Positions 1-14,672 of a stretch of 64,000 nt of DNA are shown piece after piece. Below the pieces are notes generated by a model. That model worked only from the letters and a program-made list of their open reading frames with translations. It had not been told where the DNA came from and did no database searches. The stretch's first letter is position 1. Every line of letters begins with the position of its first letter. This DNA comes from Theocolax elegans (taxonomy: Eukaryota > Arthropoda > Insecta > Hymenoptera > Cerocephalidae). The translations under genes were made by a program, and so were the position numbers. The stretch is taken from the NCBI GenBank assembly GCA_026168455.1, contig CM047429.1, forward strand, positions 53,389,027 to 53,453,026, written 5' to 3'.

Positions 1-3000
1 TACGTTTACGACAAGAGATCTCGCTACTCGTACCAAAATATCCTATTCTATAAAAGAAAAGAGACTCAAATGACACTCGGGGTAACGTGACATTTCATCA
101 ATAACTCTCAACTAATACTATTTATGTCTTGAACGTTAGAAGGAAAGCTCAATATTCCAATATTGATAGTTCTAGATAAATGGCGAAAATAGCACTAAAG
201 TGATTGTCGATTTTAAAATGATAGCTGAATGATTTAATACGTCTAAGTAATTAGTGTTATTAAATCAGAATAATAAAGGATTATCTTTAACTAGCATGCA
301 TGAGAAAATAAATACATAACATAAAAACTGTCAAAATTGAAGCATATCTTTACAACGTTATAGATTAACTTTGGCCAACGCCAAGCTATCCCTCTTATCC
401 TGTCTATATCGAATTAAGAGTATGTAAATGATTTAAAAGGTATATATATATTTCGGGCTATTATACCGTCCGATTGGTCATAATCCGCTGTCGGATGCGT
501 AACACATGATGTAACCAGCATAGATACTTATACCAAAAAAAGTTTGGGGCTCGGCGAGTACGTCAGATATACGAGTGGAGATTTCTCGAGTCGAATGATC
601 AGCGTGCCCCGTCTATATATCGAAGAGGCGCGCATCGAGGAATCCAAAGCAGGAAGAGTTTGCCCGAAGACCGAACACTCGCGCGCGCACGCGGACGATA
701 ACAGTTGGTCCAATGATATAAATAACATATGGCAGGGTATAAATAATGCAAGCCACAAATATCCATGAAACGCCGATGCCAGCGATGACCCCGCTGTCTT
801 TTCCGATCCTCGATCTCGTCTCTTCTCGTCGTAGGTATACACATCCTCTCTCGAGTGTACGTATAGACACACCTATATCTTCCTTCTTTTCCTCTGCTCG
901 AGCATGATGCGGCTCTATACAGTCGAATCCTCCGTCCCTCCTTCCCTCCTTCCATCCCGGCCCCTTCACTCTTTATCCGCTTCGCTCTCTCAACACTCTT
1001 CGTTTGTTATACGGGTCTCGCAATAATGCATGCATTGCTCTTTTTCTCACCTTCCGCTTATATCTAGTGCTTCGTTGTGCACCGTGTTGGGTGCAGCTAT
1101 CACTATACCACCTTCGACCGGCTTTCATTGGCTCACACGCGAATTTACACTCCGTGAGTTTTCGAGGATCGATCTTCTGTTGAAATGGGTACCGGTTCCG
1201 GGTATAGCGCGTTACATTAAATAATCCATCCCCCTCAATTTTCCTCTCTTCCATTTTACTCTCAAATATCCTCAAAGTTCTTTTCGTTAACGATGAATGT
1301 GTGTTTAATATTGTTTTACGCGTACAATATACACGGCGTATCTACAAAGGAACGTTCGCCGAGACTCTAGAAAATTGATTCGCCTGCCACCTTCAGAAAA
1401 GTTGTGAAAAATACAGTTAAAGTCAGTAAAGTGCGCAGTGACAAAGTAAATCGATTTATATGCATTGCAAGTAGTAACGGAATTTCTTATCAGACACACT
1501 TAAATGCGTACTGCGCGTGTTATTCTGTTACATTTCACGGGTTCCAAGTTTTCTTGAAACATAAAGGAACACGAGAAAACTTCTTTTAAATGTACTTTTC
1601 TTATTTTATTTACACGTACACTACCTCTTAAACTCTAAATTATGTTTTATTGTACTATTTCAATCTTACTCGATAAATACTGATGTCTATTAACGAAGAT
1701 TAATTCGAGTTGTGTCAATCTATGCGTAAAAAAAACATTATATTAAATTCTCACTCCAGACATTTGCATAATAACTCGATTGCTTCAGGTATACTTGCTG
1801 AGATTTTCGTTATAAGCAAAGAATTTTCAATCTAAATTTCACCATTATCGATTCTATTTTATTTTCTATTCTATTTTGGTATACATACGTATATACCTAC
1901 GTACAACAAACATTATATTATAAACGTTGTTATGTTAAGAATAATTATAGAATTTAAACATTGAATTGAATTAAGTAGTTGCAACTAATATAATTTATGC
2001 AAAATTACGTAAATCGTAAATAATCATCATAAGCTGTTTGTAGATACACATTTGAACAAATTATTGTGTAAACAGAGTTATTTATTATAAATAATTAAGT
2101 AATATTAATAATAATGAAAACATAAATTTATGCTTGATATTATATTCTTACTTGCAATATACTCAAAAATTACATTAAATCTTACTGCATCTTCATTTTA
2201 ATGTTAGTGAATGAGAGTAATTTAATAATTCCTTGTTAATATAAAGCGTATGTAAATATTTGCTAAGGCGTTAGCAAATGATATATAATTCTTTAATACT
2301 GATTAATTTTGCAAAAATTAGTTTCAAATTTATTTATTCGACACGACAGTATTTTATTATAAATATGTATAATATTAAGTATATTATTAAGAGTTTAATG
2401 AACAATGTTAGACTTATATTTTTAAGCAATAGGTTCTGTGTGGAAAACAGTATTTACTTATTATTATAAATCTTATAAAGTTATTCTAATTGTATATACG
2501 ATAACTGCAATACAACTTATATGTTCATATTTTCTGAATCATTAAAGAAATGTAAGCAATAATTATATAATAATAAAAATTAGTTTGATTTAAATTAATT
2601 ACACATTCAGACAAAATAAATAATTCTTATGTATTAGTATGTGAATATATTTATTGGTGTCTATTACTTAAGAATAAACAATAATATAGTTTTGTTAATA
2701 ACCGAGATGAAAGTTGGAATAACATATACACATAAATAGTTGTCATAACTCATCATTTGAATAAAGGTACAATACACCGTAGACACAACAATCCATCTTA
2801 TCGTCACATAAAATCTTGATGGAATAGGCATGAAATAAGACGCAAGTACGCCATCGATCACCCACCCGTTCAAAACGATCGAGCTTACCAGTATACGCAA
2901 ACTCGTTCTCAGCTTATCTGAAACGCGTACACACGGCTGAGAAGAGGAGTACTTACATAACGCTTTTTCCTCTCAGTCTCACAAAGCATTTGGTTGTTCG

Positions 3001-4859
3001 GTATAAACCTGAAAACTCCGAGAATTCCGTGTGCAGTGCGTGTGCATACATATATACACAACAGCCTCATACACTAATAATCAAAGCAGCTTCAAAGAAA
3101 AGCTACGTGTATCCTTGATGAATGTTGAAGCTGGCCAAACATCAGGCGCGCGAGAGATAAGTGCCGAGAAAGAAGGCGGAGGAGACCGGAGGACAAAAGA
3201 CTGACTCTAATTACGCGAGCAAATCGCGTCGACTGTGAAATTGCTCCATCACCACCCTCGCATAAATATTTATGAAGCGCTCGGTGCGAGATATCTAATT
3301 AGTTATACTGCGCTGCACCCATCAAATCCGTCCGTTCCCTTCGACTTAACAACGAAGCGACCTGGTCTTGAAAAAAAAAAAAGATTTTCGCCAACTCGGT
3401 TTTATAAATATTTACGATTTTGTTTGTAATATAGGCCGATGAAAATAAGAGATCCGAGTGCGCGGAGTAGGCGTGAAAGAAAATCACGGTACTGTCGTCT
3501 GCTAGCGTATATATATATATGTATATACCGCGTAACAACGGCTTCCGAGTAAATTAATAAAAAAGTTTCCTCTCGCGCGGCTCGAATTTTATGAATAATG
3601 GATAGTTCGCGCGCTACTCGCGTGTGTACGTATGCAGGTATGTATATATATGAGCGATGGTGCGCGGCATTTTTTAAAGAAATATTCGGTCTGGACGCGC
3701 TTTGCAAATGAAAAGTTTCTCGTTTACGTCACAACCCATGAAAATTCGACGTGTTCAGTCGTCCTTACCTATATATATGCGTCGGGTTCTTCTACTTTTT
3801 CTCGGTCAGCAGCTTGCAAAATCGTTTGTTTTCATCGTTTACGTTACGACGTTAAAAGTTCAGATATACTTCAAACCCATGTGCACTAACAAATAACCTG
3901 TCATCGAAAGTAAAATACTGCTTTACAGATCACAATTCTCAGAAGAAATAAGATATTATTTGTATTTCGAATAGAGAAGAGGTTTTACTTACAAAAATAC
4001 AGGCACTAGTCGTAGACTATTAATAATAAAGATGTGGAGTAATTAAAATATAACAAATTTAGTATTACATTTATTAACGACAAATTCATGAAAAATAAAC
4101 AGTAAATACGTTTTCTAGCTAAATTCTGATTTATACGGTACTGACAGTAAACTTACTTAAACAAGAATTATTTTCCATTGTATGACGAAGGTGAACGGTG
4201 ATAAAAATGACTAAAAGATTGACTGCCGAATTGATTTCTCGTTCCAAACTGTCCAGTCGTATATTCATCAGTTAATAAATAATATTGACTTACTATGTGA
4301 TTGACATCCAACTGAAAAATTCACCCGATGGTAATTAGTATTGTAGCACATTTCGAAATTAATGTAAATTGAAATAATTTTTGTTTCTCAAAATGCAGTA
4401 ATAAATGGTCCTCTGTAAAATAGAACTCTGTAAATAAAGAGAATAATTAATAGTAATACATGAAAGGAGTCAGGTTGAAGTATCGATTGGAGTGTGGGTA
4501 TTGTCCGTTTTCGAAAGAAACAATTAGGCGATTTGCGCAACAACCGCGAAGCACCAACACCCACCGACTCCACCGCAACAAAAGCCAACTCAGGAAAAAT
4601 CTATGGTCCTGGCACGGAGTACGGACTACGATCACCACGGTCACTACGGAAAACAATCAAACGGCAATACTCGAACGGAACTTCCGCGAAAAAGAGAGCG
4701 GCGCACGAAGCTCAGCCCTCGCGAGTCCAGCGTAGCGTAAAGCCTAGTAATTCCCGGCGGTAACTCCGGGTCACAAATAGTATAATCTATCGAAGCATAT
4801 CCCCCGCGATTCAGCGCGAAAGGAAGAAAAAAAACGTCCGCCTCCTCCGTTCCATCCCG
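1..4859. other. Non-coding upstream flank, mostly AT-rich with GC-rich patches
   Basis: I find no convincing exon here. The stretch is AT-rich (especially 1200-2900 and 3900-4400) with CpG-richer patches at about 528-1210, 2870-3880 and 4450-4760. Open frames in these patches occur on both strands and resemble no family I recognise, so I treat them as chance. The sequence is either intergenic or an intron of a longer gene form whose earlier exons lie left of the window. The GC-rich patches could be regulatory, but nothing in them is specific enough to call. Confidence 0.5.
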
Positions 4860-5565
4860 AATCAGCTGTTGGGCAAATTGAAAGGTAAAGAGCGAGTGCG
4901 ATACGGAGTCGTAAGTACGTACGGCGCGGCGCGCCTCGTCTCGCCTCGGTTCGCCTCGGCTGGTGCGTATCCGTCGTGTGCAGCGGCGTGCAGGGCAAGA
5001 GAAGAGAAGAGAAGAGGAGAGGAGAGGAGAGCGAGCGCGAGGAGTAGGAGGAATCGGGCAGCACCGAGTCTCGGGAGCACGCCGCCGGCGCGCCGGTGCG
5101 CTCACTTGTTGAGTGTCGAGCGACGGCCGACGAGCGCTCAGCTTGCTCTCTCTCGCTCTCTCTCTCTCCCTGTCTCCCCCTTCGTGGCAGCGCGAGAGCA
5201 GCAGTCGCGAGCCGGCGCGCGCCCGCTACCTCGTGTCTTTCCGCACGTGCTCGGTACCCGGGCGGCAATGTCTTCGAGTCCAGCGCGCAGTTATGGAGTG
5301 GAGGCAAACGCGGCCCGGCGATAAGCCGCTGCCGACCCTCGCGGAGTGACGACGCTTTGTCATCGGTTACGTAAGCTCGTCGACGATCATCCTTGTGTCC
5401 GCGCGCGACTCGCTCGCTGCGTTTCTCTCTCTCCCTCTGTCTCCGTGTCTCCCTCTCGACCAGTATCATACCGAGACTCGAGAGTCTCGCGGGACCAAAG
5501 GTGCGCGGAGCCTCACCGGAGGCCAGTGTGCAGTGCTTTTCGAGAATAGAGGAGCGAACGAAGCG
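4860..5565 (+). promoter_or_regulatory. CpG-rich promoter / 5' UTR of the CELF/Bruno short form
   Basis: A strongly GC- and CpG-rich stretch directly precedes the first recognised coding exon. It contains a GA-rich block (about 4997-5040) and CT-rich blocks (about 5145-5170 and 5425-5460), which resemble GAGA-factor type promoter sequence. No clear TATA box lies at a fixed distance, so the transcription start is not located. The frame of the first exon is open upstream to about 5395 but has no ATG before 5566, so this stretch is best read as leader. The promoter role is inferred from composition and position. Confidence 0.5.
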
Positions 5566-5686
5566 ATGGCGATGAAGAGCCGCAAGTTCGTGGGCTCTTA
5601 CCACGCGAATTCGCCGAAATATTATCCAGCCATCAGCCAGGCGTACTGGGCCCCTCAAGCGCAGACTGCGCCCTACTCCGTTCCAG
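5566..5686 (+). CDS. aret: CELF/Bruno exon 1: alternative N-terminus (40 codons plus 1 nt)
   Basis: The exon begins MAMKSRKFVGSY and is rich in Tyr, Pro, Gln and Ala (it includes ISQAYWAPQAQ). It ends at a good donor, CCAG|GTACTT, in phase 1. The downstream RRM2 exon also begins in phase 1, so splicing gives ...[12 protein letters not shown] chose ATG 5566 as the first in-frame ATG, with G at +4; a second ATG lies two codons later. The sequence is not an RRM and I do not recognise it as a named domain. It sits behind a CpG-rich leader, as expected for an alternative first exon. Support is from splice phase, codon composition and position. It could instead be a spurious open frame, so RNA evidence would be decisive. 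Confidence 0.65.
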
Positions 5687-8600
5687 GTACTTAGATTCGC
5701 AATCGTGCACAAGCGCGCTCGCGCGTTCCTTACTATTTTAGGCTTCCTTGAAGGCTTGAGAGGAGAGGTTAGTGCGCGCCAACCGGGTGAACGATGCGCT
5801 TGTCGTATTCTCGTTTGTCTGTCTTTCCGACGCCGACGTCGGGAATCGCGAGAGACGTTCCGATAGCCACTTGCTTTTCTCCTGCGGGCTGCCGATCCCG
5901 TGCCCCGATTTAGTATATATATATATACCTATACATATATATTTATTTATTTACTGTCTCGTTGTTCGGTGCAGTGCGGTTTGTTATTGTATTTGTGCTA
6001 CTCGTACTCGCGCATACTTAACCTTACCGTGTCAATGATGCATTTTTATTGTTTTTCCAAGTAACTAACGCGAGGTATAAATGCATCAACCGTATATAAG
6101 TACAAGTTACAAGAAACATTTGGTATACGAAGAAACGCAACGTTCTCGTGATTGTTATTAATTGAGCTCGATGCGACGCAGAAAAAAAAAGTCTAGATTA
6201 CTCGAGTGCTGTGGTTATTTTAATTAATAATTAGCAGATGCAGATCGGAGAATACGAGATTCGAGAAAAGGGAAAATGAGTAAGGCGATTAATCTCGGTT
6301 TGGTCGATTCATTTTTCATAATTTAACTTTTAACAAAAGTGTCATCAAGGAGGTTTAATTGTTTCGGCCGATGCATTCGAACAACTGTTTACTCAGCTGA
6401 GTGTATACGCTAAATTAAACGTTTTAAATCCAATGTTATACCGGTTAAAATGATACTACACGAATTATTTCTGCAACGTCGAAAGACTGTCGAGATTATC
6501 GATAATTTATTTTAAACCCGAGGAATATATTTATCCTCACGTTTATCTACAAAACCGACTTTATTTACTTGTGTAACAAAATAATAAATTTGATTATTCT
6601 AACGGTTGGAGGGGAAATATATGTATATAAGTGGCAAACCAGCCGCGTATTGTATCGTATTCGTTCGAACGCCAACAAATTTTGCGATTACATAAAGCGG
6701 TTTAAGCATGCACAACTCGATATCATTAAATATACGTGTAGCTACGCGAAAAAAATAAATATATGTATACAGTCCCGGCTCGAACAATGGAAAAATAATG
6801 AATTTGTTTGGCGAGCGAAGAAAAAAAAATATGCGACTCGGTAATCAGTCAAGGTGAGACGATCGCTCGGGATGGACGTGCCTTGAGTGTGTATACCTAT
6901 ATACATATACATGTATATATATATTTGTACATATACCGGCGCGAGAAAGACAAAGTTAACGCGCCGGAGATCGGATCGGTAATCGTCGCAGGGAATGAAT
7001 AAGTACTCGTCTTCGAGTACGCGCCCTCGTACACCTACATAAATAAACATGAGGATTATGTGTCTATGCGTCGAGCCGTCTTAGCCATTTCTATTAATAA
7101 ATAAAGACACGCGGCAGACTTACGCATCCGTCACTGCGTCGCGGTTCTACCGTCTGACTCTATACGATCTAGTCAATATTTGAGCGCGCAATTTCGGGAT
7201 TTTGGGGCGGCGCGCCCTCGTCTATAAGCTTTACGAAACTCTAATGACAGCCCGTTGCCAGACGTCGATACGAGATGTCTTCCCTCGTACATGTGGTACG
7301 TCTGTCTCTTATCCTTTGCCCTCGGCATCACGACTCCCGCGCTTTGTTTACGTGTTAACCTCATCGCACGAGGGGATTAAAAAAAATACTTAAGAGCTCA
7401 AATCTATTACTATATGTACCTTGATCTCGGGTTTTAGCGTGTCGCTTTCGATCGCGCTTGCATGGGTTTCGAGAACGCAATGTTGATCGGTTTCCGACGT
7501 CATGACCGCGATTTATTATTCACAATTTGTCCGAGCCGACTGCGTTGAAAAATACATTACTCAGTCCGGTCGTTCCGCCGCAATTTATATCCGATTAATG
7601 TTTGTTTACTTCTACCACGAAATTATATTTTTTTCTTTTACTCTCTGTTGTATACATAATATTCAACGCCCACTCGAGTTTTACTCACATTGTCATTTTA
7701 CGTAGTTACAATTGTTTTACAGTGAGTTTAATAAGTTTATGAAGCAATTTTAAGAAACTTACTTATCAATAGTTGACTATTATTACTTCAGTGTACCTAA
7801 AAGTTTTAAATTTACTAAGGTTTTTTCGATCGCACAACTTTCGTGATCTTTCAAACCGATTTACCGACTGCAATTTTGTTAGAGATTGAACAGTTCTTTA
7901 AAATGCGCGTCATACTTCAAGAAGTAACTTTCGACATTGAAAATGCATATAAAAATGACAAAAGTAGAAACTCACGTTATCAAGTTCCTTGTTATTTTTT
8001 GCTTAATATGTATTTCTTCGCTCGATATAATCGTTAAAATTAGTTTTTTTTTTGCATTAATTGTAACGAACGACCGTGGCAAGAATACAATGAACGATAT
8101 TTCGTGCGACATAAAAAATTGTACGAGCACGAAAATGTGAGTGAAAGCTGCATCTTGGATGCGCGCGTGTCATAGGTATATAAGTACGCGTATACGCAAG
8201 CTGTTTTGTTCGCGTCCGCATACCTGGTTATTTATTGCCGTTCTGTTCCTCGGCGGTAGCTCTTCGACCACTTCGAACTTTGCGCTTGCGCGTCCGTAGA
8301 TATAAAACGTGAACGGAGAAAAGCATTATACCTCCTCCAACGTTCTATCGGTAAACCCGGATAATTCTGAGGCACATATAACATGGGGGTTACGTGCGCG
8401 CACGTATACCCATTTCCGTTTGTCCTTCAGCGAGCGCACCGCAATCAGCATATTGGCGCGGAACCGTATACTCTTTCTCTCTCTCTCTCTCTCTCCTCCT
8501 ACACATTTTTCGAGGCAGGAAAAGCTGCGCGCACTCGTCATTATTTCAACGTTCACGTGCAATCGGCGGCCTCGGATGCGCGCGAGTTGCGCCTTCGGCC

Positions 8601-10297
8601 AATTGTTCGCCGATCGGTGGCGCGCGAGGAGGGAACGTTGTACATAATGGCCCGTGGAAAAAGACGGGTACGTGGGTAAACGACTTCCTACGCTTATAAA
8701 TCCAATACAAAAAAATATTATAAGTGAATCTCGCAATGTTTCTATGGCTTTGTTCGTGTACGGTGGTATACGAGGGTGGACGACTCGGTGGGCGCGAAAT
8801 ATCTCGCTATCGCGCGTTATATACGTTCAATTAAAAATAGACAAAGAGGCTCGATTCGCGATTCTAGTCGTCTCGTGTAAAACCGACCGGGTGGATACGT
8901 GAACGTTCCATGTTTCTCGCTGGTGATGGCCGCGCAACGAATTGCGCAACAAATTATCGCGAGTCACCTGACGAGAGAGCTAGTATATGTACCTGACTCG
9001 CGAGCTCGTGCACTCGCGCTCGAACGCGCGAACGCGCCCATCGGCTTTCGAGTGAGAAATAACTCGTTTCGTAACAATGGATGCATGCGTCTAGCGATTC
9101 TTGTTAAATGTAGTCATTCCTTAAAAATTGCTCAACTATCTTTCATGAGATGGCTCATTTGAAAACGGTCTAGAATGTTCGTTACCAACCGTCTATTACA
9201 AACCAATTTATTGTGATTCACCAAATGCAAATACCATGTAACTATACCTACCTATGGTTTTAAAAAAATTATTGACTACCTACAAATAGTAACTTTGCAG
9301 TAACAATTCCTATCCTAGATAGAAATTTAAGCGTGGGTTATTATTCTAAATAATTTTTGTGGTGAATTGCACTATTTACCGAAATAAGGAAAACTTATGT
9401 AAAATATACCAATCCGGTATATTTGTATATATTAATATAATTATGTTCATTTAATTGCAACTTTACCATTGCTAGTTTTCCTATAATTAAGTATATGCAA
9501 ATAATTTTTGTTCACGCTTTTTTGTCAATCTTTTGTTGCATAATTTCGTTGCAATTGACCTTATGAATTTGCTAATTTATAACATTTTTGTATACACGCG
9601 TACGTTCCTACACCAAAATGAGTAGTTGTAATGTTTTTACGCGGAATCGAAGTGTGTTATTTTAAGCGGTACTCAAAATAGAAATAATTATATAAGTGGA
9701 TTTTACACATAATAATAATCCACATACTGCACGGATCATCCGTAATCTGTAATTAATATTAAAAAGTAACTAATATTTTCATAAACTCTGATTAACCGAT
9801 GTGATTGAGAAAGGTTTCGCTTCCATTCTGAATTTTGAATGCACACAAAAGGCATTTACGTACCGAATTGAGTGACATGTCTATGTCTGATTGAACGTGT
9901 CTGAGGTTGCATTAAGCAACATGATCGACGGATTCTCGATAAATTCATTATCCTAATGGAGGTTTGAACGTCGCTCCCATGGATTACCCGATTCTCGTTT
10001 ATAAGTAAAGAACCAATGCTGGTCTCAAGAGAATTATACACGTAGAGCGGCACAGAACGGAAAACTATAAATGAGCGTGTAAGATATTCGAACGAGAAAG
10101 AAGGATGCTAAAAAAGTGTAGCGTATAAAAAAAGAAAGAAAGGGCACAGAGTGAAAGAGAGGGAGGATTCGTTACCTTAAAACGAATAAGGAATATCTAT
10201 TATTCATTAGTATTTTCGTATGCAATAGCAAACGTGCTGTATATATTAAGACGAGTGGTGCGTCATACGCGGTTCGCTTGGTCTTGGGCCGCTTCGT

Positions 10298-10303
<6 letters not shown>

Positions 10304-10329
<26 letters not shown>
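10304..10329. repeat. (CT)n microsatellite
   Basis: A short, nearly pure CT dinucleotide tract in intron 1. Similar short CT tracts occur at about 8471-8494 and 17300-17325. No function is evident. Confidence 0.85.
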
Positions 10330-13300
10330 GAGCGCGCATGCGATGCAACGGAACTCTCGTAAAAGTGCTACGAAAAAGTTTGTCCGGATATTTCTCGAGT
10401 TTCGTTTTTATGTGTACGTGTATATATCTTGCACGCGCCAGAATACAGTAATGACCTAAAAAATTTCCGAGATTCGCGGCCAAATCGAGCTTATGCGTAC
10501 ATACTTGTTTTTATATTGCCCCGGTAAAGCCTTTTGTTTTGATCCTAATTTTTTTCACGTTTTTCTACCTTTTCGTTTCTATTAACCGTATTCTCGTGAA
10601 AAACGTGGCAAAGGGAAAAGCCTGAAATTTTAAAAAGATTGAGAAATTTCTCGAATTTGGTAAACAAAATAGTCGGCATGCCGTGACAAAAGGAAATGTA
10701 ATAAAAAGTGAAAGAGAGACAGTGAGATGAAACTTTTTAACATATTCATCTACATGCCAAAAAAAAAGGCTTTATGGTCGTGGAAGCGCGGTATACATAT
10801 TGATTCACAGTTGCAAAAGACCGCAATAAACTTTTTTTTTACACTAAATCAGCACAAAAACTTTTTTGTCACAGGTGCTACTGCATGACAATACCGTTTA
10901 TCATTGTTGTTATTATTATTGTTATTATCATTATTATTATTTAATTTAGCATTGCCACCGAATGATAACAGTACTGTATCGTTTACGAATAATGTAATAT
11001 TTTATTTTTTCAAAATATGTCACTTCCGTCTTGGACGTTTCCTTTTCCCGTGTTATTTTTAATCCTGTACTTAAGACTTGTGTATATACCGAGCTAATCC
11101 GAACTTGGTCCATTGCGTAACTTCCCGCGAGTCTCTCGGAGCATAAGGAAGTCAAGGATGTTTGAAAGTGCAGGTATGATTGCGCGTCTCACGCTTATAT
11201 ACGTTCCCCCGTAATCCTGCCGTGAGCTAGCGAATTCCTCGTCGCACTGTCCTCTTTATTGACATTTTTTAACGTTGTACAGGGAGCCTGGCGTTTTATA
11301 GAATAAATGTATATATATACACGCGAGCCGTCGAGAATCAAAATTATATATCAAAAATTATATTTTTCTTTTTTTATTACTACGTAGATAGGTTAATGGT
11401 GTAGATTCGTAAACTTAGTTAACGGAGCGATATAAAATATTGATATCGGTAGCTTTATATGCACTGGTTTTTGTTTCATTTTATATTTATATATGGATTC
11501 AACCAGATATGATAACATTCATTGTATGCTCGGTAGTTATTCGCGATATTGTGAAATTTTTCGTGCATTGGTTTTCCCAGTTGTGTATATATTGTTCGAG
11601 TTTTTTCAACAATATATTTACGTATAAATGTGCGCGTGTACACGTACGTGCGAGTATTTCTGTAAATGACACGACTTCGTCTTGTTTACATTTTGTTTTC
11701 GTTTGATCTTATAATATTTTGTCAATGTTTGATATTGTTAAAAATTTCCGCGATCAATTAAACAAAATTACGCGAAAATGTCAGAGAAACGGAAAAGTAT
11801 CGTAAACACTGAAAAACATTGGATCGAAGCTCGTTACTTTCAGAGAGTTTAAATAAAGACTGATACCATCAGTCGAAGGATTATTAAATCGATTAACCGT
11901 AACTACTGGCTGCCGAGTATAAACGAGGGGAAAAGAAAATTCCAAAAGAAGCAACACATAACACATAATGAATGCAGGAGTTTATCGGCGCTCACGAAGC
12001 GCTGGTTGTGCCTACAACTTGAAGTTTATCCTCCCAGAAATCGCTCGACTCGACTCGACTCCTTTATCGACCGAGATTGGTGTGCAGCTGCACATTTTAT
12101 GAAAATCGTAAGGTCGCAATGCAACGCCCACGGAGTAAAAGAGGTGACGAACCCTTTCTGCCCTCGCCGCCTCATATTTCCCGGGCGACCGTGCGACGAT
12201 AATTTAAAAAGTTTTTATTTCGGTGCAGCGTAGAAAAAGGTCTTATTCAGCTGCGCGTCTCTCTCCCTCTCTATTTCTGTCTATTTTCTCGATTCCCTCG
12301 CTCACCTCATGCCGCACCGTCCAAGTTCGACGTCCCCGTGAAAAGTTGAGGCTTTTAGCAACTTATCCGCGTGCTCGAGGCTACTACTGTAAACTCTCGC
12401 ACGCACGTAATGCACTCAGGTTCTAAGTCGATGCGCTGTCAGAAAGACTCGATGTTTTCCAATAACTTTTTCCACTATTTATAGTTTTTCTTTAATTTTT
12501 CATTTCATTGTTATCTTTTATTTATTATCGATGGTTGAGTGTCTGTGTATATATATACGTATAAAGAATATTTCATTTTAATTGAGGTGTAATCGAAAAA
12601 TAATAGCAATACGAACAATGATAATAATTTACAAAATATCGGAACACAACAACGTGAAAATTGATTAAACTCTTTTAATTATCATTTTCTATATGAAACA
12701 TAATAAATTTATAAATTCCGTATAAAAAACATTTAAAAGCATATTTCGTTTCATTTCAATGACGCGAAATTCAGTTTCGATGTACTCATACATATTACTC
12801 TATGAGGTAAATAATGCATATATTTCATGCATATAAAAATAAAAAAAATTGTTTTATTTTTTTCTTTAATATCTTTTTAATTTTATACGTACTGTATGTA
12901 TCATTTTCGCATTAAAATCTATAGATATTTTCTATATATATATATTGTCTGCAAATCGTGCGTTTATACATGCTTTCATGTTGGATAATCCATTTTTTTT
13001 TTCGTTAAAATATTGTTAAATGATTTTATATATTTTATAATAAAGAATATTTGCTTTGTTGTACGCATTGAATATTTTGCGTATAAAATTTCGTTGATAA
13101 ATTTATATTCTCCCGCATAGTACTATTACGTATGTAATGTGTAATTTCAAGATATAACGTTTACTATATAGTTTTGTGCACTCGTGTAAATTACATAGAA
13201 AATTTAAAGCAAATTATCTCCATCCATTTAATTTTTTCCCGGTATATATTGCATTCCTGGTACAGAACAATCACTTGAGCAAGAAAACCCGATTTTTCTC

Positions 13301-14577
13301 TGTAGAATTTAAGAACTACTTCCTCTCACAATTGGTTAATTCATCATTATTCGAAAAAAATGAACGTGGAAAACTAGAAAAACACATAACTATGGGATAA
13401 TTGAGATTGGCTATTTGTGTGTGTGTGTGTGTATGCCTCGATCGAGAAAGTTTTCATCGAGCGTGTATAAAAATGCATCCGCGGACAGTATGTCAGTAGA
13501 TCGTCGAGAATCGGGCGCGAGAAAACGCGATCTATAGCAGCAAACAATGAAAGCGGATAAGCGAGCGAGCGCTTCCTTGTGTTGTTGCGTAATAGCGCTA
13601 CCGAATAGTCGTCGTTATTTAAGCGAGCCGCCGAGTCGAACAAAGCGGACCTACATTCGTGGCTTTCGCGAAACTTAAACAGAAAGTGTACAGCAAATAG
13701 TTTGCTTTTTCTTTACGATCCCCTTGTGTACTATATTGTCCTGAGATTTCCCTTTACGATAAACGAGCTGCTCTCTGTAAAACGGAATCAGTGAAATTTC
13801 GTAAGAGAGAATTTTCTCTAATTCGTTCTAAAGTCACTTTGTTAGTCGGTCTGTCATTCAAACTACTATCAATTTTACTTAACAATATCTTGTACTTCAG
13901 TTAGAATGAGTATTAAATTAACGGTTTAAATAAGTAAATATCTTTTCTTATATACTCATATTAAGGATACATAATTTAATTAAAAATTTTATTTAAATTA
14001 TCACTGTACAAACAGTGCAGCAATTTGCATGAGTGTGTGGAAAACTATTAACAACAATAAAAAGCAGTATCCAAGTGGAGAATCGCACTGGAAGACGGAA
14101 CTTGTAAATTGATGGAAGGAATAAATTCGATTTCCCGAATTTTCCGTGCGGTTGAACGAAAGGTACGAGTCACAAGTAGCAGCGCGCTCGGGGCAAATTC
14201 CATCGCGCAAAGAACCAAGCGACCAAGCGAGTAAACCTAAAAGGCAGGGTCAATGTTGCGTGAGTACGTGTGCGCGCGCGTGCTTGCTTGAGAGAGAAAT
14301 GAACTGCGGCGTGCCCGACGACGCACGGTAACGCTTCTCGATTTACATTTGACCCAGTCCGAGGAAACGAGCCACACGACTGGTCATTGCCCCCCGTTCT
14401 GTGTACCTTTTCTCGAGTTTTGTGTAAACCTCGCTTTCGCGGAGCACTCGCCCACGTTACGTCGTTCTTCTCCCGCAACTGTGCACCGTGTACGTTTGGA
14501 CAATAGGAGAAGGCGATACGCGTCTTCCGTGAGCTAATGCATCCGGCCCACTCGCTCATTCATTCGACGTTTCTCTT

Positions 14578-14672
14578 TTCTTTTTACCTCTTTTTCTCCT
14601 CCCCCGTACGCCCCCCCCTTTCCTACCTTCCTCCCTTCCTTCCTCCCTCCCTCCCTCGTCGCTCACTCACTC
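14578..14672. repeat. Pyrimidine-rich tract
   Basis: An almost entirely C/T plus-strand stretch containing CCTTCCTCCCT-type repeats. It is low-complexity intronic sequence with no coding signal. Confidence 0.7.

Noticed and set aside
4771..5712. A 313-codon minus-strand open frame opposite exon 1
   Set aside because: CpG-rich DNA is stop-poor on both strands; the product is Arg-rich low complexity, resembles no family and overlaps the real exon.
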